Below are positions 1-5,976 of a stretch of DNA of 23,205 nucleotides, one piece after another. Position 1 is the first letter of the stretch. Each line of letters begins with the position of its first letter. The DNA comes from SIG598 sp045538015. Its GTDB lineage: Bacteria > Bacillota > Clostridia > Oscillospirales > Acutalibacteraceae. The stretch lies in contig JAZSQO010000070.1 in the NCBI GenBank assembly GCA_045538015.1, forward strand, positions 1 to 23,205, in the 5' to 3' direction. The notes beneath the pieces were generated by a model, which was not told where the DNA came from, ran no database searches, and was given only the letters and a program-made list of their open reading frames with translations. Both the position numbers and the translations under genes were made by a program.

Positions 1-409
1 CTTCCAGCTTGGCGGCCTCTTCGTCGAAGATATTGATGAATTCGTTGCCGATGATCTTGCGCTTTTTCTCGGGGTCGGAAACACCCTTGAGCAGCTCAAG
101 GTAACGGTCGGTGGCGTCGATGTATACAAGGTTGGCGTCAAGCTCCTTGCCGAAGATCTCGATGACAGCCTCGCTCTCACCCTTGCGCATGAGACCGTGG
201 TTGACATGGACACAGACCAGCTGCTTGCCGATGGCCTTGATGAGCAGCGCGGCTACGACAGACGAATCAACACCGCCGGAAAGAGCGAGGAGAACCTTCT
301 TGTCTCCGACCTGCTGACGGACCTCGGCGATCTGCTCTTCGATGAAGGCGTCGGCGAGAGCCTTGGTGGTGATGCGTGCCATGGATTCGGGGCGAACATT
401 GTTCTGCAT
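1..409 (-). CDS. guaA: GMP synthase ATP-pyrophosphatase subunit, 3' end beyond the window
   Basis: This is the N-terminal 136 codons of the ATP-PPase part of GMP synthase, which adenylylates XMP and aminates it to GMP in the cytoplasm. The PP-loop SGGVDSS is at residues 44-50, followed by a VNHGLMRKGE block and the DPEKKRKIIGNEF motif typical of GuaA. The start is fixed by an ATG at 409 with GGAGGG six bases upstream and a good promoter further up. The protein begins about 43 residues before the PP-loop, so the roughly 200-residue N-terminal glutamine amidotransferase domain of ordinary bacterial GuaA is absent. It resembles the archaeal-type split enzyme, in which the amidotransferase is a separate gene; that gene is not seen here. 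The 3' end is cut by the window edge. The family call is firm; the two-subunit interpretation is inference. Confidence 0.9.
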   Translation of the reverse strand, partial: MQNNVRPESMARITTKALADAFIEEQIAEVRQQVGDKKVLLALSGGVDSSVVAALLIKAIGKQLVCVHVNHGLMRKGESEAVIEIFGKELDANLVYIDATDRYLELLKGVSDPEKKRKIIGNEFINIFDEEAAKLE

Positions 410-488
410 AATTTACCCTCCATATAATAGGTGTCGGCCGCGGCGCATTTATATTTTTATATACTGAGCCGAATAGCCCGATAAAAAA

Positions 489-516
489 AGTATACTCGAT
501 TTTATTGGCTTGTCAA
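489..516 (-). promoter_or_regulatory. Promoter for guaA
   Basis: A -35 TTGACA (511-516) and a -10 TATACT (489-494) are separated by 16 bases on the minus strand. This predicts a start of transcription near 482 and a 5' leader of about 73 bases. I looked for a purine riboswitch in that leader and saw no convincing one. Confidence 0.75.
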
Positions 517-551
517 TCGTGATTTTGCCGTATATTTTGCACCGGAACGGT

Positions 552-580
552 TTGACATCCGACAATATGGACGATATAAT
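552..580 (+). promoter_or_regulatory. Orphan consensus promoter reading rightward
   Basis: A perfect TTGACA (552-557), 17-base spacer and TATAAT (575-580) lie on the plus strand, back to back with the guaA promoter. The only genes near it on the right are on the opposite strand, and the next plus-strand gene starts 600 bases away at 1182. A small RNA or a very short ORF are the options. Confidence 0.6.
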
Positions 581-601
581 TAATTATCTTCGCGGACGGG
601 T

Positions 602-628
602 AAAAATGTTATGCAAGCGTACATTTTT
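602..628. repeat. Inverted repeat, 8-bp arms
   Basis: AAAAATGT at 602-609 and ACATTTTT at 621-628 form an exact inverted repeat with an 11-base loop. GGAC (594-597) and GTCC (629-632) could extend the stem. It lies just downstream of the orphan promoter at 552-580 and may be a hairpin in that transcript or a protein-binding site. Confidence 0.5.
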
Positions 629-640
629 GTCCTGTGAGAT

Positions 641-681
641 AATAAAAAAGCAAGGCTGATCCGGTGTGAAGATCAGCCTTG
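641..681 (-). terminator. Rho-independent terminator of the 686-1096 gene
   Basis: An 11-bp perfect stem (651-661 with 671-681) with a 9-base loop is followed on the minus strand by CTTTTTTATT. It begins five bases after the stop codon of the upstream gene. The plus-strand side has no U-run, so termination in that direction should be weak. Confidence 0.85.
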
Positions 682-685
682 TCCG

Positions 686-1096
686 TTACATTACGGGCGG
701 GTGCCCGCTGAGAAAATCGCCGTCGGAGTCCCGTACGTCAACGCTGTGAGCGCCGAGATCGCGCAGCAGCCCGGCGGCTCGCTCCACGGCCTCCTGACTG
801 CCCTGAGCGCACAGCATATAGTCGCGGTCACCGGGACGGTCAAGTCCGGTTCGGCGGTCGTATTCCGCTTCACGGCGAGCGGCGTCTACTACCGCTCCGT
901 CGCCGGGAGAGGCCGCGGAGCTGTGGGATACAGTGACGGCTATGGCCTCGGCGGAGTGGGGATTATGACCATCCGCTGAGGGAGGAGGCACCACAGCGCG
1001 GGTGCCCACGCGGTCGATGCCGTGGATAGCGCCTACCTGACTGCAGGCCTGCTGAGCCGATGCGCAGTCCGGGAAACGGGCAAATACATTGTGCAT
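686..1096 (-). CDS. Small protein of unknown function, 136 aa
   Basis: I do not recognise the family. The start is well supported: AAGGAG sits nine bases before the ATG at 1096, and a strong terminator follows the stop. The protein has two similar short blocks, residues 1-35 (starting NVFARF, with an Ala/Gln-rich helix and a GIDRVG turn) and about 92-128 (starting YMLCAQ, with a helix and HSVDVRDSDGD). Between them is a linker rich in Ser, Ala, His and Pro. The blocks look like two beta-alpha-beta halves, so a small ferredoxin-like fold is possible, but this is inference. There is no signal peptide or membrane segment, so it is probably cytoplasmic. It is divergent from the acetyltransferase at 1182. 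Confidence 0.75.
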   Translation of the reverse strand: MHNVFARFPDCASAQQACSQVGAIHGIDRVGTRAVVPPPSADGHNPHSAEAIAVTVSHSSAASPGDGAVVDAARREAEYDRRTGLDRPGDRDYMLCAQGSQEAVERAAGLLRDLGAHSVDVRDSDGDFLSGHPPVM

Positions 1097-1181
1097 TCCG
1101 AATCATCTCCTTACGGTGAGATTTTGTCCGGAATCAAAGAAAATTATGCAAAAACAGAGCAAGGAAAGGAATGGTAAAAAA

Positions 1182-1622
1182 ATGATACGGCCGATGAAGC
1201 GGGAGGATTTTTCCGCGGTGCTGGATATGATGATCGTCTTCTACGCCTCGGATGCGCTGATAATCCACCCGGATGAGGACTGCCTGCGCGCAACGCTGAC
1301 CGACTGCATCGCCGGCGGCCCTTACCTCGAGGGATATGTCTTCGAGCGGGAGGGTCAGATCGCCGGCTACGGAATGCTGGCCAAGAGCTACTCCACCGAG
1401 GCCGGCGGGCTGTGCGTGTGGATAGAGGACATTTTCGTAAAACCGGAGCATCGTGGTAAAGGACTGGGCAGCGGATTTCTCTCCTTTGTGGACGAAAAAT
1501 ACGGGGAAACAGCCGCCCGTATCCGCCTTGAGGCCGAGCCGGACAACGAGAACGCCATCGCCGTTTACAAAAAAGCCGGCTATGAGGTGCTGGAGTATAC
1601 TCAGATGGTCAAGCCGAGGTAA
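1182..1622 (+). CDS. GNAT family N-acetyltransferase
   Basis: A 146-residue single-domain GNAT protein, expected to move an acetyl group from acetyl-CoA to an unidentified amine. The acetyl-CoA pyrophosphate-binding motif A appears as VKPEHRGKGLGSGFL near residues 86-100 (the R-G-x-G-x-G pattern). The C-terminal NENAIAVYKKAGYEV block is motif B, where Asn and Tyr are typical. I chose the ATG at 1182 (MIRPMKRED) because GNAT proteins begin at this point and AAGGAAAGGA lies 11 bases upstream; longer starts at 1089 would add an unrelated tail and overlap the divergent gene. The substrate cannot be read from sequence. It has no co-oriented neighbour, and a bidirectional hairpin follows at 1703. 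Confidence 0.88.
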   Translation: MIRPMKREDFSAVLDMMIVFYASDALIIHPDEDCLRATLTDCIAGGPYLEGYVFEREGQIAGYGMLAKSYSTEAGGLCVWIEDIFVKPEHRGKGLGSGFLSFVDEKYGETAARIRLEAEPDNENAIAVYKKAGYEVLEYTQMVKPR

Positions 1623-1700
1623 AGTAATACTGATTTCCAATAAGTCAGATGGCAGAAATTCCCGCAGAAATTGGGTTTGCCTGCTATTTTACTTAATACA

Positions 1701-1757
1701 AAAAAGCGAACCATCAAACCTATGAAAAAACAGGGTTGATAGTTCGCTTTCTTATTG
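1701..1757. terminator. Bidirectional terminator between convergent genes
   Basis: The arms 1703-1719 and 1734-1750 pair over about 16 positions with one C-A mismatch. T-rich tracts follow on the plus strand (TTTCTTATTGTTTTTT) and on the minus strand (TTTTTTGTATT). It separates the acetyltransferase from the convergent lipoprotein gene. Confidence 0.8.
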
Positions 1758-1869
1758 TTTTTTACATTGCATTAATGTCTGTCTTGCTGTAAAGGGTAAA
1801 ATCCCCTTTTTGACAGAGATATTCGCAAGCACATCTTCTGCATATGGGCAGTCAGCGACAGTGCTCAAA

Positions 1870-2586
1870 TCAATACTCTTGATTCCAGTTGTTCCGCGCC
1901 TTAAAATCCTTGATAGCCGCTGTATAATCGGCCAGCACATTTTCGTCCATTTCCATAATGCCGCAGCTCTCGTCGACAAGACCGTCTGGAGATACTATCA
2001 CTGCGTAAGTTTTCCCAAGGTGATTGGTTTCGTACGAATATTCTCTTTGGACGATCAGCTGTCTTCCGCGTGTATCGGCGCATACGATCACGCTTTCCCA
2101 TTCATACCCGCATGAGGGTTCGACGGCGTTCGCGGCGGCGTCCGTCTGGCTGTTTGAGTATTCCGGCTTTTCAAAGAAATTATCCACTATAGGCGCGGAG
2201 GTCATTTTGTCTTCGTTCATCTCGCCGTTCCAGTCGTTCCTCTGCTTGAATGTGGTCAAGGATTCGTCAGATACATTCCCGTCGCTGTCGAAGAGAAGGA
2301 TGCAATCGTCCTCGTAATAATATGTATACTCGTCATCGTATGTCTGGCAGATGCAAAGAGCGTCCTTAAAGCCGAAAACCGACCCGCTGTTTCTGTATAT
2401 AAACAGAGTTCTGCCGTATGAATCAGTCTCAATTACATGGGTGGTTTCATTGACTGTCAGTCCCGCTCCTATCAGGTTGTTTGCGGCAACGGTGTAAAGA
2501 GCGTCATCTCCGCTCAGATACCCCATGGATTCGCATCCGACCAGCAGCAGAACAATACAGCTCAGAATGTATAACACCTTTTTCAT
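1870..2586 (-). CDS. Predicted lipoprotein with two repeated modules
   Basis: A 238-residue secreted lipoprotein. An N-terminal MKK, hydrophobic stretch and lipobox LVGC put the lipidated cysteine at residue 18, so it should be anchored to the outer face of the membrane. The mature part contains two similar modules, about residues 49-120 and 163-238. Each has a D-x-x-G-R-x-L strand (GRTL 58-61, GRQL 174-177), a DG(N/L)V(S)DES turn and a closing FKxRNxWN motif (113-120 and 228-235). I do not recognise a named family. The gene starts 30 bases after the DUF2809 gene and is probably cotranscribed with it. The GC content is visibly lower than that of the aro genes, suggesting an accessory origin. 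The function is unknown. Confidence 0.8.
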   Translation of the reverse strand: MKKVLYILSCIVLLLVGCESMGYLSGDDALYTVAANNLIGAGLTVNETTHVIETDSYGRTLFIYRNSGSVFGFKDALCICQTYDDEYTYYYEDDCILLFDSDGNVSDESLTTFKQRNDWNGEMNEDKMTSAPIVDNFFEKPEYSNSQTDAAANAVEPSCGYEWESVIVCADTRGRQLIVQREYSYETNHLGKTYAVIVSPDGLVDESCGIMEMDENVLADYTAAIKDFKARNNWNQEY

Positions 2587-2616
2587 GCTGAAATCACCTT
2601 TCCGTATGTGTGTCGT

Positions 2617-3015
2617 TCATCGCTCGTTTCCGCCGCCGCTCCACCCCAGCACCAACCGCTCACCAACGACAAACAGCACACATCCCACGGCGTAGCAGAG
2701 AATATCCGCCCAGGAAAAGGTGCTGCCCAGCAGAATGCTGAAAAAGCGGCTGCCGTCCAGACCGAGCAGGGATACAAAGTCGAAATACTGCGCGGTCTCC
2801 ACTCCTGCGGCGAAGAGAAACACCCACAGCGGGAGCAGCCGCGCGCCGGTGGGGAAGAATATCCGGGCAAAGCAGCATATCAGTGCCGTGACCAGAATGT
2901 CTCCGCCGTAGGGACGGATGAAGTCGTCCCGCACAAAAAGGGCGATCAGCACTTCCACAAGCAAAATGCACGCGAAGGCAAAGCCATAGCCAACGCGCAA
3001 GTTTGTCTTTTTCAT
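2617..3015 (-). CDS. DUF2809 family membrane protein
   Basis: A 132-residue integral membrane protein with about four hydrophobic segments (near residues 8-28, 38-55, 60-75 and 100-122). Features of the DUF2809 family are visible: the DDFIRPYGGDILV block after the first helix, the VETAQYFDFVSLLGL block, and GSTFSWADILCY before the last helix. The family has no established biochemical role. The start at 3015 is supported by GGAGGT seven bases upstream. Its promoter appears to lie inside the terminator of the preceding aroQ gene, and the lipoprotein gene at 1870-2586 follows closely. Confidence 0.85.
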   Translation of the reverse strand: MKKTNLRVGYGFAFACILLVEVLIALFVRDDFIRPYGGDILVTALICCFARIFFPTGARLLPLWVFLFAAGVETAQYFDFVSLLGLDGSRFFSILLGSTFSWADILCYAVGCVLFVVGERLVLGWSGGGNER

Positions 3016-3036
3016 TGCAGACCTCCTTGAAAACTG

Positions 3037-3079
3037 AAAAGCCGTTCCTGCCGATATTGTATCAGCGGGAACGGCTTTT
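3037..3079 (-). terminator. Terminator of the aromatic operon, after aroQ
   Basis: A 12-bp GC-rich stem (3040-3051 with 3065-3076), extended by A-T pairs, begins about 20 bases after the aroQ stop. It is followed by TTTTCAGTTTTC on the minus strand. It closes the seven-gene aro operon. Confidence 0.85.
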
Positions 3080-3085
3080 TGTCAA
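3056..3085 (-). promoter_or_regulatory. Promoter for the DUF2809-lipoprotein pair, nested in a terminator
   Basis: TTGACA (3080-3085), an 18-base spacer and TACAAT (3056-3061) lie on the minus strand. The -10 box falls in the loop of the aroQ terminator. Transcription would start near 3049, inside the second arm, so the new transcript cannot fold the terminator. Confidence 0.6.
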
Positions 3086-3098
3086 TTGTTGGGAGAGA

Positions 3099-3530
3099 TT
3101 ATCTTATGCGGCTGCTGAGAATGCGCATGGCCTTGAGGTATCCGGCAAAGCCCATGCCCTTGATGGTGGTGATGCAGGCCTGACGGATATAGGAAATCTT
3201 CCGGAAATCCTCGCGGGTGTCCGGATCGGTGATATGAACCTCGATGGTGGGGATGCCCACGGTCTTGACCGCGTCCAGCAGCGCGACGCTGGTGTGAGTG
3301 TAGGCTCCGGGATTGATGACGATGCCGTCGTAGTTGTTGTAGGCCTGCTGGATCCAGTCCACCAGCTCGCCCTCGTGGTTGCTCTGCTTGCACATCACAT
3401 CAATACCCAGCAGCTCGGCCTCGGCCTCGATAAGGGAAATGAGGTCGTTGTAGGTGGCACGGCCGTAGAGGTCAGGCTCACGAATGCCAAGCATATTAAG
3501 ATTGGGGCCGTTAAGCACCAGTAGTTTCAC
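3099..3530 (-). CDS. aroQ: Type II 3-dehydroquinate dehydratase
   Basis: AroQ converts 3-dehydroquinate to 3-dehydroshikimate, the third step of the shikimate pathway, as a cytoplasmic enzyme (usually a dodecamer). At 143 residues it has the normal length. The catalytic loop is LNGPNLNMLGIREPDLYG, with the reactive Tyr at about residue 22 and Arg17. QSNHEGELVDWIQ, NPGAYTHTSVALLDA and EVHITDP..REDFR follow in the expected order. The start is a GTG at 3530 with GGAGGG six bases upstream; the upstream in-frame ATG would run deep into the preceding gene. It overlaps the end of aroE-aroK by 20 bases, which suggests translational coupling. It is the last gene of the operon. Confidence 0.95.
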   Translation of the reverse strand: MKLLVLNGPNLNMLGIREPDLYGRATYNDLISLIEAEAELLGIDVMCKQSNHEGELVDWIQQAYNNYDGIVINPGAYTHTSVALLDAVKTVGIPTIEVHITDPDTREDFRKISYIRQACITTIKGMGFAGYLKAMRILSSRIR

Positions 3531-4755
3531 AGAAATCCCTCCATATTTGTTCGGCAGCGTCCTCGGGGCGTCGGTCGTTGAGCACCGCCATGTCGCGGAA
3601 GGCCTCGTACAGAGGCCGGCGAACTTCATACATTTTGTCAAGATCGGCGTTCCGGGAAAGGGGACGACCCTCGCGGCTGAGGACGCTGATATCCCGCTGG
3701 ATCTGATAGATCCGTCCCGAACGGCGCAGAGGCTCCCGATTGGCCGGAGTCACTACCACTCCGCCTCCGGTGACGATGATGCAGCCGCGCTGATCGGCGG
3801 CGGCCACCACGGCCTCGTGCTCCCGACGGCGGAAACCGGCCTCGCCCTCTGCGGCAAAAATCTCCGGGATGGAGCAGCCGGCTGAGGCGGCGATCTCGGC
3901 GTCGAGGTCGATGACCTTTTTGCCGCTCATTTTTCCCAGCAGCTCGCCGATGGTGCTCTTGCCGCAGCCGGGCATACCGATGAGCACAAGGTTGTCGGTG
4001 CTGTTGGAAAGGTCGGCAAGGACCTTCTCGGTCACGCTGTCGTCAATGGCCGCGGAGAAGAAATGCTCCTCGGCCACCTTGGCCTGATGCACCAGCATGG
4101 GCAGGCCGCCTGCCCGGGGAATACCCAGCTCCTCGGCTCTGAGCAGCAGAGCGGTGCGCCGGGGATTGTACACAAGGTCGATGACGCCCGAGCAGTTGGG
4201 GAAGGCTCCCGGGTCGGCTGGAAGGCCGTCCATGTCGGGATACATTCCCAGAGGCGTGGCGTTTATGAGTATGTCCGCGTCGGTGTGCAGATCAAGGTTA
4301 TCATAATTATACTCTCCCGAGCGGGAAATTACAAGTACCTGAGAGGCTCCCATATTCGCGGCAACATATTTTGCCGCAAGAGAGGCGCCGCCGCTGCCGA
4401 AAATCAGCACCTTTTTGCCGGCGAGGGATATGCCGGCACGGGTGATGGTGTATTCCAGTCCGGCGGCGTCGGTGTTGAAGCCGGTCAGCTTTCCGTCCTC
4501 GCCGCGCACGATGGTGTTGACACTGCCGATGGCCTCGGCTTCGGGGGAGAGACGGTGGCACAGAGGCATGACGGACACCTTGTAGGGAATGGTCACATTC
4601 AGCCCGCCGATGTCATCCCGGGAGAGAAAGCTTTCCAGCTCCTCCGGCTCCAGCTCGATGAGCCGGTAGTCCTCGCAGCCCATTTTGGGGTGGATGATGG
4701 CTGAGTAGCTGTGTCCCAGCTTTCGGCCGAGAAGTCCGTATATTTTCTCTGCCAT
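3511..4755 (-). CDS. aroE-aroK: Bifunctional shikimate dehydrogenase - shikimate kinase fusion
   Basis: A single 414-residue reading frame carries two consecutive shikimate pathway enzymes. Residues 1 to about 250 are AroE (dehydroshikimate plus NADPH to shikimate): GHSYS substrate site at 14-18, catalytic Lys59 in NVTIPYK, Asp96 in FNTDAAG, nucleotide loop GSGGAS at 120-125, NATPLGMYP at 165-173. Residues about 254-414 are shikimate kinase: Walker A GMPGCGKST at 260-268, DxD at 283-285, Arg310, GGG at 330-332, lid GRPLSRN near 363 and R-R-P-L-Y at 379-383. Both domains look complete and active. The start at 4755 has GAGGT upstream and lies one base after the pheA stop. The fusion would yield shikimate-3-phosphate from one polypeptide. 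There is no sign of a frameshift at the junction. Confidence 0.93.
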   Translation of the reverse strand: MAEKIYGLLGRKLGHSYSAIIHPKMGCEDYRLIELEPEELESFLSRDDIGGLNVTIPYKVSVMPLCHRLSPEAEAIGSVNTIVRGEDGKLTGFNTDAAGLEYTITRAGISLAGKKVLIFGSGGASLAAKYVAANMGASQVLVISRSGEYNYDNLDLHTDADILINATPLGMYPDMDGLPADPGAFPNCSGVIDLVYNPRRTALLLRAEELGIPRAGGLPMLVHQAKVAEEHFFSAAIDDSVTEKVLADLSNSTDNLVLIGMPGCGKSTIGELLGKMSGKKVIDLDAEIAASAGCSIPEIFAAEGEAGFRRREHEAVVAAADQRGCIIVTGGGVVVTPANREPLRRSGRIYQIQRDISVLSREGRPLSRNADLDKMYEVRRPLYEAFRDMAVLNDRRPEDAAEQIWRDFCETTGA

Positions 4756-4756
4756 A

Positions 4757-5896
4757 TCAGACCTCGGAATAGCTGCCAAGGAAGGTGAAGCCCTCGCAGG
4801 TGCGCTCCAGCTCCTCAAGAGTGGCCACCACTCCCGGCTCACGCACATTGGCGTCCAGCTCCAGATAGAAGATGAACTCAAAGTTGCGGCCGGTGACCGG
4901 GCAGCTTTCCAGCTTGACCATGTTGATGCCCCGGGCGGAGAGCATGGAGAGGATGTCGCTCAGAGCGCCGGCCCGGTTGGGGCAGGAGATGATGAGGCTG
5001 GTGTGGGAGGCTCCGGCGTAAATGGCCGGCTTTTTGGTTATGCAGATGAATTTGGTGTAGTTGTTGTCGTTGTCCTGCACATCGTCCCGCAGTACATTGA
5101 GACCGTACAGCTCGGAGCAGGCGGGCGCGGAGATGGAGGCCTTGGTCAGGTCGCCGCTCTGGCTGACCATCTTCGCGGCGATGGCGGTGTTGGCGCAGGG
5201 AATGACCTTCACATCAGAGCCGAGAGAGGCGAGGAAGGCTCCGCACTGGCCGATGGCCTGCTCGTGGGAGTATATCTCCTTTATGCCGCTCAGCTGTGCT
5301 CCGGGCAGAGCCATCAGCTCGTGGCGGATGTTGAGGCGGGTCTGGCGCACGATGGAGCAGGAATAGCGCTGCAGCAGCTCGTACACCGCTCTGACCGAGC
5401 CGTGGATGTTGTTCTCGATGGGCAGAACGCCGTACTCGCACAGACCGGAATCGACGGCGCTGAACACCGCGCCGAAGGTCTTGAAATACATGATGTTGGC
5501 TCTGGACATGAGCTTTTCGCAGGCCTGCTGGGAGTTGCTGCCCTCAAGGCCCTGACAGGCCACAAAGCCGTTCCGGGGGAAGAGCTTTTCGGCGGGCAGC
5601 AGAGCCTCTTCGATCTGCCGGGCGACCTTTGTGTCCCCGGAGAAAAGCTCACTCTGGCGAGCCTTGGAAAGGTCGATCATGCGGGTGAAGAGCTGGTAGG
5701 CATAGTCGCCGTAGTCCCCGGCGCGCTGACTCATTTCGGCAAGGATTTCCCGCTCCCGCTGGCGGTCGGATATGGGCAGGTTGTTGGCTTTTTTGTATTC
5801 TGCCACCTGCTCGGACAGCTCCATGCGCCGCACGAACAGATCAAGCATCTGGTCGTTTATGTCGTTTATTTCTTTTCTGATGTCAGTGAGTTCCAT
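4757..5896 (-). CDS. pheA: P-protein: chorismate mutase, prephenate dehydratase and ACT domain
   Basis: A 379-residue cytoplasmic enzyme that turns chorismate into prephenate and then phenylpyruvate for phenylalanine. Residues 1-85 are an AroQ-type chorismate mutase helix bundle (RKEINDINDQMLDLFVRRM, then Lys36 and the DRQRE region). Residues about 108-288 are prephenate dehydratase (GFVACQGLEGSNSQQAC, YGVLPIENNIHGSV, YSHEQAIGQC). Residues about 297-379 are the ACT regulatory domain. Two hallmark motifs are altered: the catalytic TRF reads TKF (281-283), and the ACT motif ESRP reads ESCP (330-333). The first is conservative; the second lies where phenylalanine feedback is sensed. The start at 5896 has AGGAGG five bases upstream. 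An 80-base gap separates it from aroA. Confidence 0.95.
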   Translation of the reverse strand: MELTDIRKEINDINDQMLDLFVRRMELSEQVAEYKKANNLPISDRQREREILAEMSQRAGDYGDYAYQLFTRMIDLSKARQSELFSGDTKVARQIEEALLPAEKLFPRNGFVACQGLEGSNSQQACEKLMSRANIMYFKTFGAVFSAVDSGLCEYGVLPIENNIHGSVRAVYELLQRYSCSIVRQTRLNIRHELMALPGAQLSGIKEIYSHEQAIGQCGAFLASLGSDVKVIPCANTAIAAKMVSQSGDLTKASISAPACSELYGLNVLRDDVQDNDNNYTKFICITKKPAIYAGASHTSLIISCPNRAGALSDILSMLSARGINMVKLESCPVTGRNFEFIFYLELDANVREPGVVATLEELERTCEGFTFLGSYSEV

Positions 5897-5921
5897 GGCT
5901 GCCTCCTGAGATTTATCCTGT

Positions 5922-5942
5922 CATGGCGGACTGCCGCCCATG
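5922..5942 (-). other. Intercistronic hairpin between aroA and pheA
   Basis: CATGGGCGG and CCGCCATG on the minus strand form an 8-bp stem with one bulge, flanked by CTGTCA and TGACAG, which can also pair. No U-run follows, so it is unlikely to stop transcription. It may act as an RNA processing or stability element. Confidence 0.4.
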
Positions 5943-5976
5943 ATAGAGGATTATTGTGATGATACTGTGACAGCGG

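Noticed and set aside
410..482. Purine riboswitch in the guaA leader
   Set aside because: The leader is only about 73 bases and I found no purine aptamer core or expression-platform hairpin.
1752..1979. 75-codon minus-strand frame beyond the lipoprotein stop
   Set aside because: It overlaps the lipoprotein gene in another frame, lacks a ribosome site, and only its last 40 codons are independent. A decayed gene end is possible but unsupported.
5922..5942. Terminator between aroA and pheA
   Set aside because: A hairpin exists but no U-run follows, and pheA has no visible promoter of its own, so read-through is needed.
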